DNA of 64,000 bases, taken from contig NZ_JACNEP010000018.1 of the NCBI RefSeq assembly GCF_014270035.1, positions 1 through 64,000 of the forward strand, given 5' to 3'. Of this stretch, positions 21,242 to 30,648 are shown in pieces; the stretch's first letter is position 1, and each line of letters starts with the position of its first letter. Source of the stretch: Neptunicella marina. GTDB lineage: Bacteria; Pseudomonadota; Gammaproteobacteria; Enterobacterales; Alteromonadaceae. The position numbers and the translations under genes were made by a program. Below the pieces are notes generated by a model. That model made no database searches, was not told the origin of the DNA, and was given only the letters and a program-made list of their open reading frames with translations.

Positions 21242-21249
21242 GGATTGTT

Positions 21250-22326
21250 ATGACACAGCTTGCCGATAAAGCCGGAAAGATCCGGGAAGGTGAACAACTT
21301 AATTTAACGTCGTTACTACCTTGGTTGCATGCTCAATTGCCTGATTTGCCGTTATCTGGTGAACCACAAGTGATGCAGTATTCAGGAGGGGCATCTAACT
21401 GGACTTATTTACTTCAGTACCCGGAGATTGAGCTGATATTGCGGCGTGCGCCCGCTGGCACCAAAGCCAAAGGTGCACACGATATGGCGCGCGAATTTAA
21501 GTTGCAGCAGGCATTAAAGCCATTTTTTCCATTAGTACCTGATGTATTAGCGTTGTGCTCAGACAATGAAGTCATAGGCAGTGAGTTTTATGTCATGCAA
21601 AAACTCACCGGTATTATTCCTCGTCGAAATTTTCCGCGCGGATTAGAACTCAGTGAACAGCAAAGTGCACAGTTGTGTAAAAATGCGCTGGATACCTTAA
21701 TAGAACTACATAAGGTTAAAATTGAGGACTCGCCGTTAGCCGAATTGGGAAAAGGTGAAGGCTATATTCAGCGGCAAATTGATGGCTGGTGTCAACGCTA
21801 CACCAACGCGCGAAGCTGGAATGTGCCATCAGGTAAAAAAATCATGCGTTGGTTACACGCCAATATGCCTGCTGATGAACATATTTGTCTTATCCATAAT
21901 GATTTTCGTCTGGATAATTTAGTACTGGATGTGGAGAATCCAACCTCAGTTATTGGTGTGCTCGACTGGGAGCTGGCAACCCTGGGCGACCCCAGAATGG
22001 ATCTGGGCTGTGCGCTGGCATATTGGGTGGAACAGGGCGATGACCCTTTGGCACAATCCACTCGTCGGCAACCCAGTCATGTTCCCGGTATGTTTACTCG
22101 TCGGGAACTGATTGAATATTACTGCCAGCAAATGGGCTTTTCTTCACAGAATTTTGTGTTTTATGAAGTGTATGGCTTGTTTCGGCTGGCAGGGATTGCG
22201 CAGCAGATCTACTATCGTTATCACCACAAACAAACGCGTAATCCGGCGTTTAAACATTTCTGGCTTTATGTACACTATCTGATGTGGCGTTGCGCAAAGC
22301 TGATAAAAGCCAGTAAGACAAGGTGA
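21250..22326 (+). CDS. APH-family phosphotransferase (ACAD10/11 kinase-domain type)
   Basis: A 358-residue protein kinase-like enzyme. The catalytic loop is HNDFRLDNLVLD and the metal motif is DWELATLGDPRMDLG, typical of aminoglycoside-phosphotransferase-fold enzymes. Next to an ACAD, this is the arrangement known for ACAD10/ACAD11 and for LvaA in Pseudomonas levulinate catabolism, where the kinase phosphorylates a 4-hydroxyacyl-CoA. That role is inferred here from neighbours, not from substrate residues. Confidence 0.85.
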   Translation: MTQLADKAGKIREGEQLNLTSLLPWLHAQLPDLPLSGEPQVMQYSGGASNWTYLLQYPEIELILRRAPAGTKAKGAHDMAREFKLQQALKPFFPLVPDVLALCSDNEVIGSEFYVMQKLTGIIPRRNFPRGLELSEQQSAQLCKNALDTLIELHKVKIEDSPLAELGKGEGYIQRQIDGWCQRYTNARSWNVPSGKKIMRWLHANMPADEHICLIHNDFRLDNLVLDVENPTSVIGVLDWELATLGDPRMDLGCALAYWVEQGDDPLAQSTRRQPSHVPGMFTRRELIEYYCQQMGFSSQNFVFYEVYGLFRLAGIAQQIYYRYHHKQTRNPAFKHFWLYVHYLMWRCAKLIKASKTR

Positions 22327-22329
22327 GTC

Positions 22330-23019
22330 ATGGGAAGCATATTTTTGGTTCGTCACGGTCAGGCGTCATTTGGTGCCGATGATTATGACCAACTTTCTGA
22401 AGTCGGAGTCAAACAAGCCTGTCGCTTAGGACAGGAGTTACAGCGACGTTTTTCCAGTATTGATGCGGTCGTGCACGGTGATATGCGACGTCACCTGCAA
22501 ACCATGCATTATTGCATGCAGGAATTTATTCAGCTTAAGTTTGAGCCCATTTTGCACGCTGGCTGGCGTGAATATGATCATCAGCATATTTTGGGGCAAT
22601 TTAATTCAGTACTGGCTACGCCAAAATCGATCCATCAGCATTTAGCCCAGTTTGATAATCCACAACAGGTATTTCGCCAATACTTTACGGACGCAATATC
22701 CCACTGGATAAATGGTGAGCGGGATTATGATGAAAGCTGGCAACAGTTTACCCAAAGGGTGGAACATGCCTGGTTACAGTTGCAGGACGTTGCAAAGGAC
22801 AAAAAAAGAGTATTGGTATTTACCTCAGGTGGGCCGATAGCTTTTATTTGTTTACAACTACTTGGGTTAAGTCATCAGCAGTTTTTAAGAGTGAACTGGA
22901 TGTTGAATAACTGTGGCGTAACCAAAGTAGTAATGAGTAAACAGGGACCAGTGTTATCAACCTTTAATGAACACAGTTGGTTCGAAGGCGAGTTTCAACA
23001 TTTAATCAGTTACCGATAA
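22330..23019 (+). CDS. Histidine phosphatase-family protein
   Basis: A 229-residue member of the phosphoglycerate-mutase-like superfamily. The catalytic motif is at the N-terminus (LVRHGQASFGADDYDQLSE), with a conserved Arg in the HGDMRRH region and the second His expected near FTSGGPI, where the usual Gly-His is not obvious. It is co-transcribed with the ACAD and kinase genes (3-base gap) and could dephosphorylate a pathway intermediate or a cofactor. Confidence 0.82.
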   Translation: MGSIFLVRHGQASFGADDYDQLSEVGVKQACRLGQELQRRFSSIDAVVHGDMRRHLQTMHYCMQEFIQLKFEPILHAGWREYDHQHILGQFNSVLATPKSIHQHLAQFDNPQQVFRQYFTDAISHWINGERDYDESWQQFTQRVEHAWLQLQDVAKDKKRVLVFTSGGPIAFICLQLLGLSHQQFLRVNWMLNNCGVTKVVMSKQGPVLSTFNEHSWFEGEFQHLISYR

Positions 23020-23031
23020 GCAGGGAGTAGT

Positions 23032-23781
23032 ATGTTTCGTCAAAATATTCTGATTACTGGTGCCAGCTCGGGATTAGGCCGTGAAATGGCGCGTCAGTTT
23101 GCTCAAAAAGGTCACAATCTGGCGCTGTGCGCGCGACGGGTCGAAAATCTCGAAGAACTCAAAAATCAACTTCATCAGCAATATCCGGACGTAACCGTGT
23201 TGATTAAGTCGCTCGATGTGAATCAGCATGAACAGGTTTTTACTGTGTTTCGTGAATTTGAACAGGCACTGGGAAAGCTTGATCGTATTATTGTTAACGC
23301 CGGTATGGGAAAAGGTGCATCTATTGGTACCGGATACTTTGAGGCCAACAAACAGACTGCCGTCACCAATTTTGTCTCTGCTTTAGCGCAGTGTGAGGCT
23401 GCGCTGGAAATTTTCCGCAAGCAAAACGAGGGGCATTTAGTCACCATTTCGTCTTTTAGCGCGATCCGCGGTTTTCGCCGTGCACTGAATGTGTATGCGG
23501 CAAGCAAAGCTGCGCTGTCTTCATTAAGTGAGGGCATGCAGGTTGATTTAATTGGCACACCAATCAAAGTCACCTGTATACATCCCGGTTTTATTCGCAG
23601 TGAAATAAACGAGAAAGTAAAAAAAGTGCCTTTTATGGTAGACACTGAAACGGGGGTAAAAGCCATGGTTAAAGCGATTGATAAAGAGGTTGCCAAGGCT
23701 TTTGTTCCTGCCTGGCCATGGGCTTTGATGCGATTTATCATGAAGATTGCACCACTAAGCTGGTTAGCTAAAATGAGTTAG
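23032..23781 (+). CDS. SDR-family oxidoreductase
   Basis: A 249-residue short-chain dehydrogenase with TGASSGLGREMARQF, an NAG motif (VNAGMGKG), Ser in TISSFSAIRG and YAASKAAL as the YxxxK motif. Last gene of the five-gene operon, 12 bases after the phosphatase. It is not closely similar to the other SDR of the operon, so the two probably catalyse different steps. Confidence 0.88.
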   Translation: MFRQNILITGASSGLGREMARQFAQKGHNLALCARRVENLEELKNQLHQQYPDVTVLIKSLDVNQHEQVFTVFREFEQALGKLDRIIVNAGMGKGASIGTGYFEANKQTAVTNFVSALAQCEAALEIFRKQNEGHLVTISSFSAIRGFRRALNVYAASKAALSSLSEGMQVDLIGTPIKVTCIHPGFIRSEINEKVKKVPFMVDTETGVKAMVKAIDKEVAKAFVPAWPWALMRFIMKIAPLSWLAKMS

Positions 23782-23810
23782 ATTATCACTGCATTTCCAT
23801 GGTATTTTTA

Positions 23811-23837
23811 ACCTACATCACTGATATTGATGTAGGT
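23811..23837. repeat. Perfect 10-bp inverted repeat between the SDR and mscS genes
   Basis: ACCTACATCA (23811-23820) and its exact complement (23828-23837) are separated by 7 bases. There is no T run, so it is at best a weak terminator for the operon, or a regulatory hairpin upstream of the channel gene. Confidence 0.45.
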
Positions 23838-23883
23838 GTAGGAATTTTAAGCGCAAGCACACACATAACATGGAGCCCTCTTT

Positions 23884-24738
23884 ATGTTTGAGCAAATGTT
23901 TGATCAAAAACAAGCCGAGCAATTAATTGATACTTATTTGATCCCATGGGCAATTAATATTGCGCTGGCACTGGTTATTTTTGTTGTTGGTCGTATGGTG
24001 GTCACAGTGATTACCGGAATCATCGGTAAGTTGCTGAAAAAAGCTAAATACGATGACATGCTGATTTCGTTTATTCAGGCGATTTCTCATGCTGCATTAA
24101 TGTTGTTTGTGGTGGTGGCAGCGCTGAATGAGTTAGGGCTGGATACGACCTCGCTGGTTGCATTATTAGGTGCGGCAGGTTTGGCGATTGGATTATCACT
24201 GCAGGGGTCGTTACAAAATTTTGCGGCTGGGGTGATGCTGCTGGTATTCCGTCCGTTTAAAGCGGGAGACTATGTGGAAGCCGGTGGCACCGCAGGTATT
24301 GTTGAGGGAATAAGTATTTTTAATACGCAAATTCGTACTCCTGACAATAAAGAAGTCATTGTGCCCAATGGTAAAATATACGGTGAAAACATTATTAACT
24401 ATTCAGCGAAACCTACTCGTCGCGTCGATATGGTTTTTGGTATCAGTTATGGTGATGACCTGCGTAAAGCCAAAGAAATTCTGGAAAAAGTTGTCGCTGA
24501 GGATGAGCGTGTATTACCCGAACCCAAACCGATAATTGCAGTATCAGAGCTGGCTAATAGCAGTGTCAATTTTGTCGTGCGTCCGTGGGTGAATTCTGCC
24601 GATTACTGGCCGTTCTTCTGGCATATGCAGGAAACCGTTAAGCTTCGTTTTGATGAAGCTGGTATTACTATTCCATTCCCGCAAATGGAAGTACATGTAA
24701 ATCAGAATCAGTCTGATGAAGAAGCCTACAAAGAGTAG
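23884..24738 (+). CDS. mscS: Small-conductance mechanosensitive ion channel
   Basis: A 284-residue inner-membrane channel that opens on membrane tension to release solutes. Three membrane helices are visible, the third being the Gly/Ala-rich pore helix (ALLGAAGLAIGLSLQGSL). It is followed by the beta domain (FRPFKAGDYVEAGG) and the alpha-beta vestibule. The length equals E. coli MscS (286). The gene ends at a good terminator and appears monocistronic. Confidence 0.93.
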   Translation: MFEQMFDQKQAEQLIDTYLIPWAINIALALVIFVVGRMVVTVITGIIGKLLKKAKYDDMLISFIQAISHAALMLFVVVAALNELGLDTTSLVALLGAAGLAIGLSLQGSLQNFAAGVMLLVFRPFKAGDYVEAGGTAGIVEGISIFNTQIRTPDNKEVIVPNGKIYGENIINYSAKPTRRVDMVFGISYGDDLRKAKEILEKVVAEDERVLPEPKPIIAVSELANSSVNFVVRPWVNSADYWPFFWHMQETVKLRFDEAGITIPFPQMEVHVNQNQSDEEAYKE

Positions 24739-24754
24739 TCAGGTACATAAATTT

Positions 24755-24783
24755 TAAAAAAGGGGCGTATAGCCCCTTTTTTG
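24755..24783 (+). terminator. Rho-independent terminator after mscS
   Basis: GGGGC/GCCCC stem flanked by a seven-A run and a seven-T run. It can serve both mscS and the convergent EAL/GGDEF gene. Confidence 0.85.
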
Positions 24784-24794
24784 ATCTCAGCTCT

Positions 24795-26660
24795 TTATGG
24801 AATAACGATTTCATCACGCCAGTTTTCTGCCTTTTTTTCTGGCCTGATATCAGCCCCAACCTGTTTCACCCCGGCAGGGTGATTAAGTGCCATAGAATGG
24901 CCGGACTGTTGTTTGGCTGCGTGCTTGAGTGGGGATAAACAACTGGATACTTCAAAAGCGCTTTGGTGACTGCCTGCACTGATCTCAATCGCTGCTATTG
25001 ATAAGGTCGTTAACGGAATAAAACGTGATTCGCCGTAGCGGTCAGGGCATACAAAGCCGCCCATTTGCACGTGGTCAGCCTGATATAAATCTTTAATCGC
25101 ATGGCTAAAACTTTTGACGATGTTATCAACCCTGTTTTGCCAGTCTTCGCTGTTCCATAATACGATAAAGTCATCCCCACCAATATGGCCGACGGTATCA
25201 TGACTACTTGACGCAAATTTTTGCAAACATTGACCCAAAGCCAGAATTACCTCATCACCTTTGGCAAAACCGTATACATCGTTGAAAGGTTTGAAATGGT
25301 CGATATCAAAGTGCGCCACAACAAACTGTCTTTCATCACGGATTAATTGCTCAATACAATCATTGATTGGTACTAATCCGGGTAACTGAGTTAACGGGTT
25401 TGAATGGCGGGCTTGCTTAATTTGTGCTTCGGTAATTTGTTTAAGTAAATCGATAACTAAGCCAATACCGAGGAATTCACCATTTTTACAAATGATAAAA
25501 TCATCTTCCTGATGATAACGGGCGCGAGAAGTGACCAGACGGCTGACCTGATCAATACTTAAGGTCGAATCCACTGCCAGAGGTTTGCGCTCCATCACGT
25601 TTACTACCGGCGCTTTGCCATACAAATCGCGGCCAAAGGGTTTACTAAATAAACCGAGTAGTTCACTGCGATGTACGATGCCAATTGCTTTATTGTCCTG
25701 TAATACCGCAATGGAATTAATGTTGGGTCTGTCCTGAAAAATCTGTACAACTTCGTTGGTTTTGTGGGTTTGTGGCACGCTGATCGAGTGAACCACCAGC
25801 GCACTGGCACTGACGTAATTTTTACTGCGCTTAGACAATGGCTGAGCCGCACTGTCTAACTGAATTTTGCTGGGGGGTTTGGCCTGAGGGCGACAAAAGT
25901 AATAACCCTGAAAATAATCGATTTTAAGGCGGCACAGGTATTCAAATTCTTCCTGTGTTTCCACTCCTTCGGCAATAACTTTGCAGTGCATTGACTGGGC
26001 AATTTCCACAAAAGAACGCACAAACTCCTGCTTGGTATTGTCACTGTCGATATTTTCAATAAAGTGACGGTCAATTTTGACAAACTCAGGACGCGCTTGT
26101 GACCACAGGCGTAAGGATGAATAACCCGCGCCTAAATCATCCAGTGCGATAGCAAAGCCCATTTCCTGATAATGGCGCAAGGCGTTTAATAAAATGGTTT
26201 CATCGGTGCCAGCATGCTGTTCGGTGAGTTCAATAACCACCTGGCTGGTGGTTAAGCCATACTCAGTCAGAAGCTCTAGGGTTTTCCCTTTTTGATGATT
26301 GCTTTGCTCCAGTGCTTCCGGTGAAATATTAATAAATAAACGACCGGGTAGCTGTTGCTGCACAAACCCTTGCACAGCACGTTTGCGACACAGATTTTCC
26401 ATATCACACAGCAGATTATGCTGGCGTGCGCTTTCGAATAATTGAGTAGGGGAATGTAAAACGCTGTCAGAAGGTCCCCGACTTAGCGCTTCATAGGCAA
26501 AAATTTCACCAGAGTACTTATCAATAATAGGTTGATACAAAGATGAAATAGATTCTAAAGCCAGTATTTTTTTTAGTTCTGTCAGCATATTAACTACGTC
26601 TTCATCAGGCTGTGGACCAACATCCTTGAGCTTACGCAAACGGCTCCCGTGCTTTGCCAT
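24795..26660 (-). CDS. EAL-CBS-GGDEF cyclic-di-GMP signalling protein
   Basis: A 621-residue cytosolic protein with an N-terminal EAL phosphodiesterase domain, a CBS-like pair (about 280-400) and a C-terminal GGDEF domain (about 430-585). The EAL domain looks intact: E57-A58-L59, DDLGAGYSS, KIDRHF and EGVET are present. The diguanylate cyclase signature is GGDDF instead of GGDEF, so cyclase activity is uncertain. CBS modules often bind adenine nucleotides, so the enzyme may sense energy state. The start codon lacks a clear ribosome-binding site; Met25 is an alternative. Confidence 0.88.
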   Translation of the reverse strand: MAKHGSRLRKLKDVGPQPDEDVVNMLTELKKILALESISSLYQPIIDKYSGEIFAYEALSRGPSDSVLHSPTQLFESARQHNLLCDMENLCRKRAVQGFVQQQLPGRLFINISPEALEQSNHQKGKTLELLTEYGLTTSQVVIELTEQHAGTDETILLNALRHYQEMGFAIALDDLGAGYSSLRLWSQARPEFVKIDRHFIENIDSDNTKQEFVRSFVEIAQSMHCKVIAEGVETQEEFEYLCRLKIDYFQGYYFCRPQAKPPSKIQLDSAAQPLSKRSKNYVSASALVVHSISVPQTHKTNEVVQIFQDRPNINSIAVLQDNKAIGIVHRSELLGLFSKPFGRDLYGKAPVVNVMERKPLAVDSTLSIDQVSRLVTSRARYHQEDDFIICKNGEFLGIGLVIDLLKQITEAQIKQARHSNPLTQLPGLVPINDCIEQLIRDERQFVVAHFDIDHFKPFNDVYGFAKGDEVILALGQCLQKFASSSHDTVGHIGGDDFIVLWNSEDWQNRVDNIVKSFSHAIKDLYQADHVQMGGFVCPDRYGESRFIPLTTLSIAAIEISAGSHQSAFEVSSCLSPLKHAAKQQSGHSMALNHPAGVKQVGADIRPEKKAENWRDEIVIP

Positions 26661-26780
26661 TTAATGACATAAATATTTAATTTTGATTACAACATAAAAA
26701 ATAAATAAAAAGCGTCTACACTTTTAGGTTGCATTGAGCGCTTAAGTCTTATCACACAGCTCTTTGCTAAGGTGTTGATT

Positions 26781-27935
26781 ATGTTAATTAAAGTTTTTAT
26801 TAGCGGCGTTTTGTTGTTTGCACTGCTTGCTTGTAGCTCGCTAAATAACGTTGATACGCCGCTTGCCAGTGCGATTTTGCACGATCAAGCTTACCCAGGT
26901 TTTGAGCAGGTAAAAGTGGAAACTCAAACACAGGTATTTGCACTGGATACGGTTCTTAAAAATTATCTCGATCAACATATTTTGCCTTTCCCAACCCAAA
27001 AGCAGCGTATGCAGGCGTTAGCTGAGCAATTGTTTAGCCCGTCACAAGTTAATTTACTGTACGAAACTCAGGCTAATACGGTTGCCAGCGATACTTTCAG
27101 ACAACGCACCGCAAATTGTTTATCCATGTCTATTCTGGCTTACGTCATGGCGGAATATGCAGATTTACAGGTCACTTTTCAGGATGTGCATATACCGGAA
27201 TTCTGGAATGTGCATGATGATGTGAGTTTTGTGAATGGTCATATTAATCTGGAACTGAGCGCAGCCGATTTGGCTGAAAACGGTGAATCAATGCATCGTG
27301 AAAGTATGATAATAGATTTTAATGATGTATACGCCAGTAACCGCTTTAGTAAAACACAACTGGATATGCCGACTGTAATGGCGATGTTTTACAACAATAA
27401 AGGTGCTGATGCCTTGTTGAAAAAAGACTTCACTCAGGCTTATGCGTATTTTCGTCAGTCTGTTCTCGTTGCTCCGGCTTATGCGTCGGGTTGGAGTAAT
27501 CTTGGAGTATTGTACCGCTTAACAGATCATCTGGAATGGGCTGAACGTGCTTATGAAGCTGGTTTGCAGGTTGATCCTAAAAACCGCAGTATCTGGGATA
27601 ATCAGGTAGTGTTACTTGAAATGACCGGGCGTGAAACTGAAGCTAATGTCATCCGTCGACGCATTGAATCTCAGCGCCAAAGCAATCCTTATTACCACTA
27701 TTATCTGGGCCAGCAAGCCTATGAAAATGGTGACTGGCATCAGGCCATCAGGCATTACAAAAAAGCCAGAAAATTAAACCACTACGCTCATCAGTTTTAT
27801 TTTGGCTTAGCCAAAGCATTTTATGAATTAGGTGATATACAGGCAACCCGTCACAACCTGCAACTGGCTAAGCGTTATGCCAGAGACAGGCAACTGACCC
27901 AGCGTTATTTATCCAAACTGGATGTGATTAACTAG
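26781..27935 (+). CDS. TPR-repeat lipoprotein
   Basis: 384 residues from the ATG at 26781 behind AAGG. The N-terminus is a lipoprotein signal ending at the lipobox LFALLAC, so it is probably membrane-tethered. The first half contains a conserved Cys region (RTANCLSMS) and aromatic stretches like transglutaminase-like N-terminal domains. The second half has at least four tetratricopeptide repeats (from about residue 200). It converges with the DUF808 gene and overlaps it by 8 bases. Confidence 0.75.
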   Translation: MLIKVFISGVLLFALLACSSLNNVDTPLASAILHDQAYPGFEQVKVETQTQVFALDTVLKNYLDQHILPFPTQKQRMQALAEQLFSPSQVNLLYETQANTVASDTFRQRTANCLSMSILAYVMAEYADLQVTFQDVHIPEFWNVHDDVSFVNGHINLELSAADLAENGESMHRESMIIDFNDVYASNRFSKTQLDMPTVMAMFYNNKGADALLKKDFTQAYAYFRQSVLVAPAYASGWSNLGVLYRLTDHLEWAERAYEAGLQVDPKNRSIWDNQVVLLEMTGRETEANVIRRRIESQRQSNPYYHYYLGQQAYENGDWHQAIRHYKKARKLNHYAHQFYFGLAKAFYELGDIQATRHNLQLAKRYARDRQLTQRYLSKLDVIN

Positions 27936-28836
27936 CGTTTGTACGTTGAGACACAAATAGCTTTTGCCCTACAGATACGACACTCAGCACAATCGCGCCT
28001 GCGATCAGGCCACAAACTAAATTAATCAGCAGTTCAAATAACCCGTGTTGTACGGGAAATATATCCTTAATATGATGCAAAAATGGCAATGCGTGCATCA
28101 CAATACCTCCCCCAACTAAAAACATTGCTGCTGTACCTGCAATGGATAAGAACTTCATTAACCTGGGCGCAAAGCTGATTAAAAAGCGTCCTGCAACACG
28201 TTTTATGTTGTTCGTTTGTTGTTGATGTTGACGCAATAAAAACAGGCCTATGTCGTCCAGTTTTACGATTGCTGCCACAAGGCCATAAACGCCGGCGGTC
28301 ATCGCAATTGCAATTAAACTTACCACCAGAGCCTGGGTCGCAAAGGCAGATTCCGCCACCGTACCTAGTGCGATTACAATAATTTCTGCTGACAGGATAA
28401 AGTCAGTGCGGATAGCACCTTTAATTTTCTGTTTTTCCAGTTGAACCAAATCGATGTTAGCGTCACTTAGTGCTTCGATTTCCTGTTGTTTTTGCTGGTC
28501 TGAAGAGGGATGGTGCAGCAGCTTTTCCACACCTTCAAAACACAGATATAAACCACCTAATAGTAATAAAGGTGTTATCAGCCAGGGTAAAAAATAGCTC
28601 AGTAGCAGCGCCACCGGCACCAGAATGACTTTATTTAAAAAAGAGCCTTTAGCAACCGCCCAAACTACGGGTAATTCACGTTCAGCGCGCACGCCACTAA
28701 CCTGATCAGCATTAAGTGCTAAGTCATCTCCCAATACACCTGCGGTTTTTTTTGCCGCGACCTTGCTCATCAGAGCAACATCGTCCAGAACTGCTGCGAT
28801 ATCATCTAATAGGGTTAACAGACTGGCTCCAGCCAT
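27928..28836 (-). CDS. DUF808 (YedI-like) inner-membrane protein
   Basis: A 302-residue protein starting MAGASLLTLLDDIAAVLDDVA, the hallmark N-terminus of DUF808/YedI, followed by about seven membrane helices. The conserved GDDLALNADQV segment is present. The function is unknown. It converges with the TPR lipoprotein gene. Confidence 0.85.
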   Translation of the reverse strand: MAGASLLTLLDDIAAVLDDVALMSKVAAKKTAGVLGDDLALNADQVSGVRAERELPVVWAVAKGSFLNKVILVPVALLLSYFLPWLITPLLLLGGLYLCFEGVEKLLHHPSSDQQKQQEIEALSDANIDLVQLEKQKIKGAIRTDFILSAEIIVIALGTVAESAFATQALVVSLIAIAMTAGVYGLVAAIVKLDDIGLFLLRQHQQQTNNIKRVAGRFLISFAPRLMKFLSIAGTAAMFLVGGGIVMHALPFLHHIKDIFPVQHGLFELLINLVCGLIAGAIVLSVVSVGQKLFVSQRTNAS

Positions 28837-28955
28837 AGATCACTCCTGAATTGGCATTTTGTGCCTAAACTAAGCTATCTCATGCAAATTGTCCCGTTTT
28901 TTGCATAGATAGCATCAGGGTACAATATTACTTAGCCAAAAATGGAGCATCAACA

Positions 28956-29522
28956 ATGATAAGAACACCAGCAATAACAACGATTTTACTGAGTATTTTG
29001 TTAGTTTGTGGTTGTGCCACAAATAAAGGCGCCACTGTCGCACAACAGCGACAGGCTGTCGTCGATATGCAACAAAAAGTGCTGGGAGAACTGTATAAAG
29101 CCAAGCCCAGCACCCGTGCTCAGATAGCGTCTGCACCTGGCTACGCCGTATTTGACAATGCTAACGTTAATTTACTGTTGGCCAGCTTTGGTGGGGGATA
29201 TGGCGTTGTTACCAATAATCTCACGGGTGGCAAAACCTATATGAAAATGGCCGAGGTTGGATTAGGTTTAGGTGCCGGAGTTAAAGACTTCCGGGTTGTA
29301 TTTGTTTTTCATAATCAGGCGACTATGCAGCGTTTTATTAATGACGGCTGGGCTTTTGGTGCGCAGGCTGATGCAGCCGCAAAAGCAAGTGATAAAGGTG
29401 GTGCTGTCGGTGGTGAAGTGACAGTGGACAATATTACTATCTATCAGTTAACCGAAGCTGGACTGGCGTTGCAAGCTACGGTAAAAGGAACTAAATACTG
29501 GAAAGATGAGACCTTAAATTAA
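28956..29522 (+). CDS. YSC84/SYLF-domain lipoprotein
   Basis: A 188-residue protein with a lipoprotein signal (lipobox VCGC) and a SYLF domain: GYAVFDNANVNLLLASFGGGYGV, then GLGLGAGVKDFRVVFVF and the C-terminal YQLTEAGLALQA. SYLF domains bind lipids in eukaryotes; bacterial members are uncharacterised lipoproteins. Its stop overlaps the next start (TAATG), so it is translated together with the SGNH hydrolase. Confidence 0.8.
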   Translation: MIRTPAITTILLSILLVCGCATNKGATVAQQRQAVVDMQQKVLGELYKAKPSTRAQIASAPGYAVFDNANVNLLLASFGGGYGVVTNNLTGGKTYMKMAEVGLGLGAGVKDFRVVFVFHNQATMQRFINDGWAFGAQADAAAKASDKGGAVGGEVTVDNITIYQLTEAGLALQATVKGTKYWKDETLN

Positions 29523-30181
29523 TGATTTACAGACATTTTATTCTATTCATTGCAGCACTGGTTAGCCTGTCGGCTAATCTGGTGTTTGCTAAAGAATATG
29601 CCTTTGCTTTTGATAAAGAAATTGACGCATTTGAACGCCAGGACAGAGAAAATACTTTCCCACAACAGGCTATTTTGTTTGTTGGCAGCTCAAGTATTAA
29701 TTACTGGCCAACTGCGGAAGCTTTTGCCGATAAAGTCGTGATTAATCGGGGCTTTGGTGGTGCGATTACCGATGATGTACTGCATGTTTATAACAAGGTG
29801 ATCGGTAAATATAACCCGTCGAAAGTCGTTATATATGTTGGAGATAATGATATCGCCAAAGGGATGTCTGTTGCGGAAACCACCAATAGCCTGAAGCAAT
29901 TGTTTGATAAAATACATGATGATTTTGCTAAAGCGAAAATCATTTTTATCCCGATAAAACCGAGTATTTTGCGTTGGTCGATGTGGTCCGATATGCAAAA
30001 AGTGAATGCGAATATCAGCCAGATCGCAGATAAAACGGATTATGTCACTTATGTCGATATGGCAACCCCCTTGTTAAATAACAAAGGGGAGCCGGATGCT
30101 AGTCTGTTTATTAAAGACGGACTGCATCTAAATGCGGCGGGTTATGTTATCTGGAATAAAACACTCGCCCCCTATTTGTAA
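29522..30181 (+). CDS. Exported SGNH/GDSL-type hydrolase
   Basis: A 219-residue protein with a signal peptide (about 1-23, ending VFA). The four SGNH blocks are recognisable: Ser in FVGSSSINYW, Gly in NRGFGG, Asn in GDND, and Asp/His in DGLHLNAAG. It is expected to be a periplasmic ester- or acetyl-hydrolase; the substrate may be a lipid or acetylated glycan. It is coupled to the YSC84 lipoprotein gene. Confidence 0.85.
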   Translation: MIYRHFILFIAALVSLSANLVFAKEYAFAFDKEIDAFERQDRENTFPQQAILFVGSSSINYWPTAEAFADKVVINRGFGGAITDDVLHVYNKVIGKYNPSKVVIYVGDNDIAKGMSVAETTNSLKQLFDKIHDDFAKAKIIFIPIKPSILRWSMWSDMQKVNANISQIADKTDYVTYVDMATPLLNNKGEPDASLFIKDGLHLNAAGYVIWNKTLAPYL

Positions 30182-30245
30182 GCGTCAGCAATCTCACTTT
30201 GTGAAAAATTTACATTTCACAGGGTAAATATCACTTATTGGAAAG

Positions 30246-30276
30246 CCGGTAATGCATTGAATTACCGGTTTTTTTA
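30246..30276 (+). terminator. Rho-independent terminator after the SGNH hydrolase
   Basis: CCGGTAAT/ATTACCGG stem (30246-30253 with 30261-30268) with a 7-base loop and a seven-T tail. Confidence 0.85.
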
Positions 30277-30451
30277 TCTGTTCAATATGGTTTAAGAAAA
30301 ATTACTTTCGTCACTGACTCCCTTATTTTTCAACAAATTTTGTTCGTTTTTACAGGGTAAATGCGTGATGTTATATGTATGTGTTTACGATTGGCATGGC
30401 CGTTGCTGTTTACTCATTTGTACAACATCTAAATTAACAAAGGAGCGTTGA

Positions 30452-30610
30452 ATGGATTTTATCCGCATTTTATTTTCCGTGTTGTTGCCCCCATTGGGCG
30501 TGTTTCTGCAAGTAGGGATTGGTGGCGCATTTTGGTTAAATATATTGCTAACCATTTTGGGGTATATTCCCGGCATTATCCATGCTGTTTGGGTTATCGC
30601 TAAACGGTAG
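30452..30610 (+). CDS. YqaE/Pmp3-family small membrane protein
   Basis: A 52-residue two-helix membrane protein. It has the Pmp3 pattern: LPPLGVFLQVG in helix 1, then LNILLTILGYIPGIIHAVWVI in helix 2. AAAGGAG precedes the ATG. Family members are induced by osmotic or membrane stress and may affect membrane potential. It opens a run of small stress-type genes. Confidence 0.85.
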   Translation: MDFIRILFSVLLPPLGVFLQVGIGGAFWLNILLTILGYIPGIIHAVWVIAKR

Positions 30611-30648
30611 GTCAGGAGGGCGCAATCATAAATTGTGATTGGTGTAAT

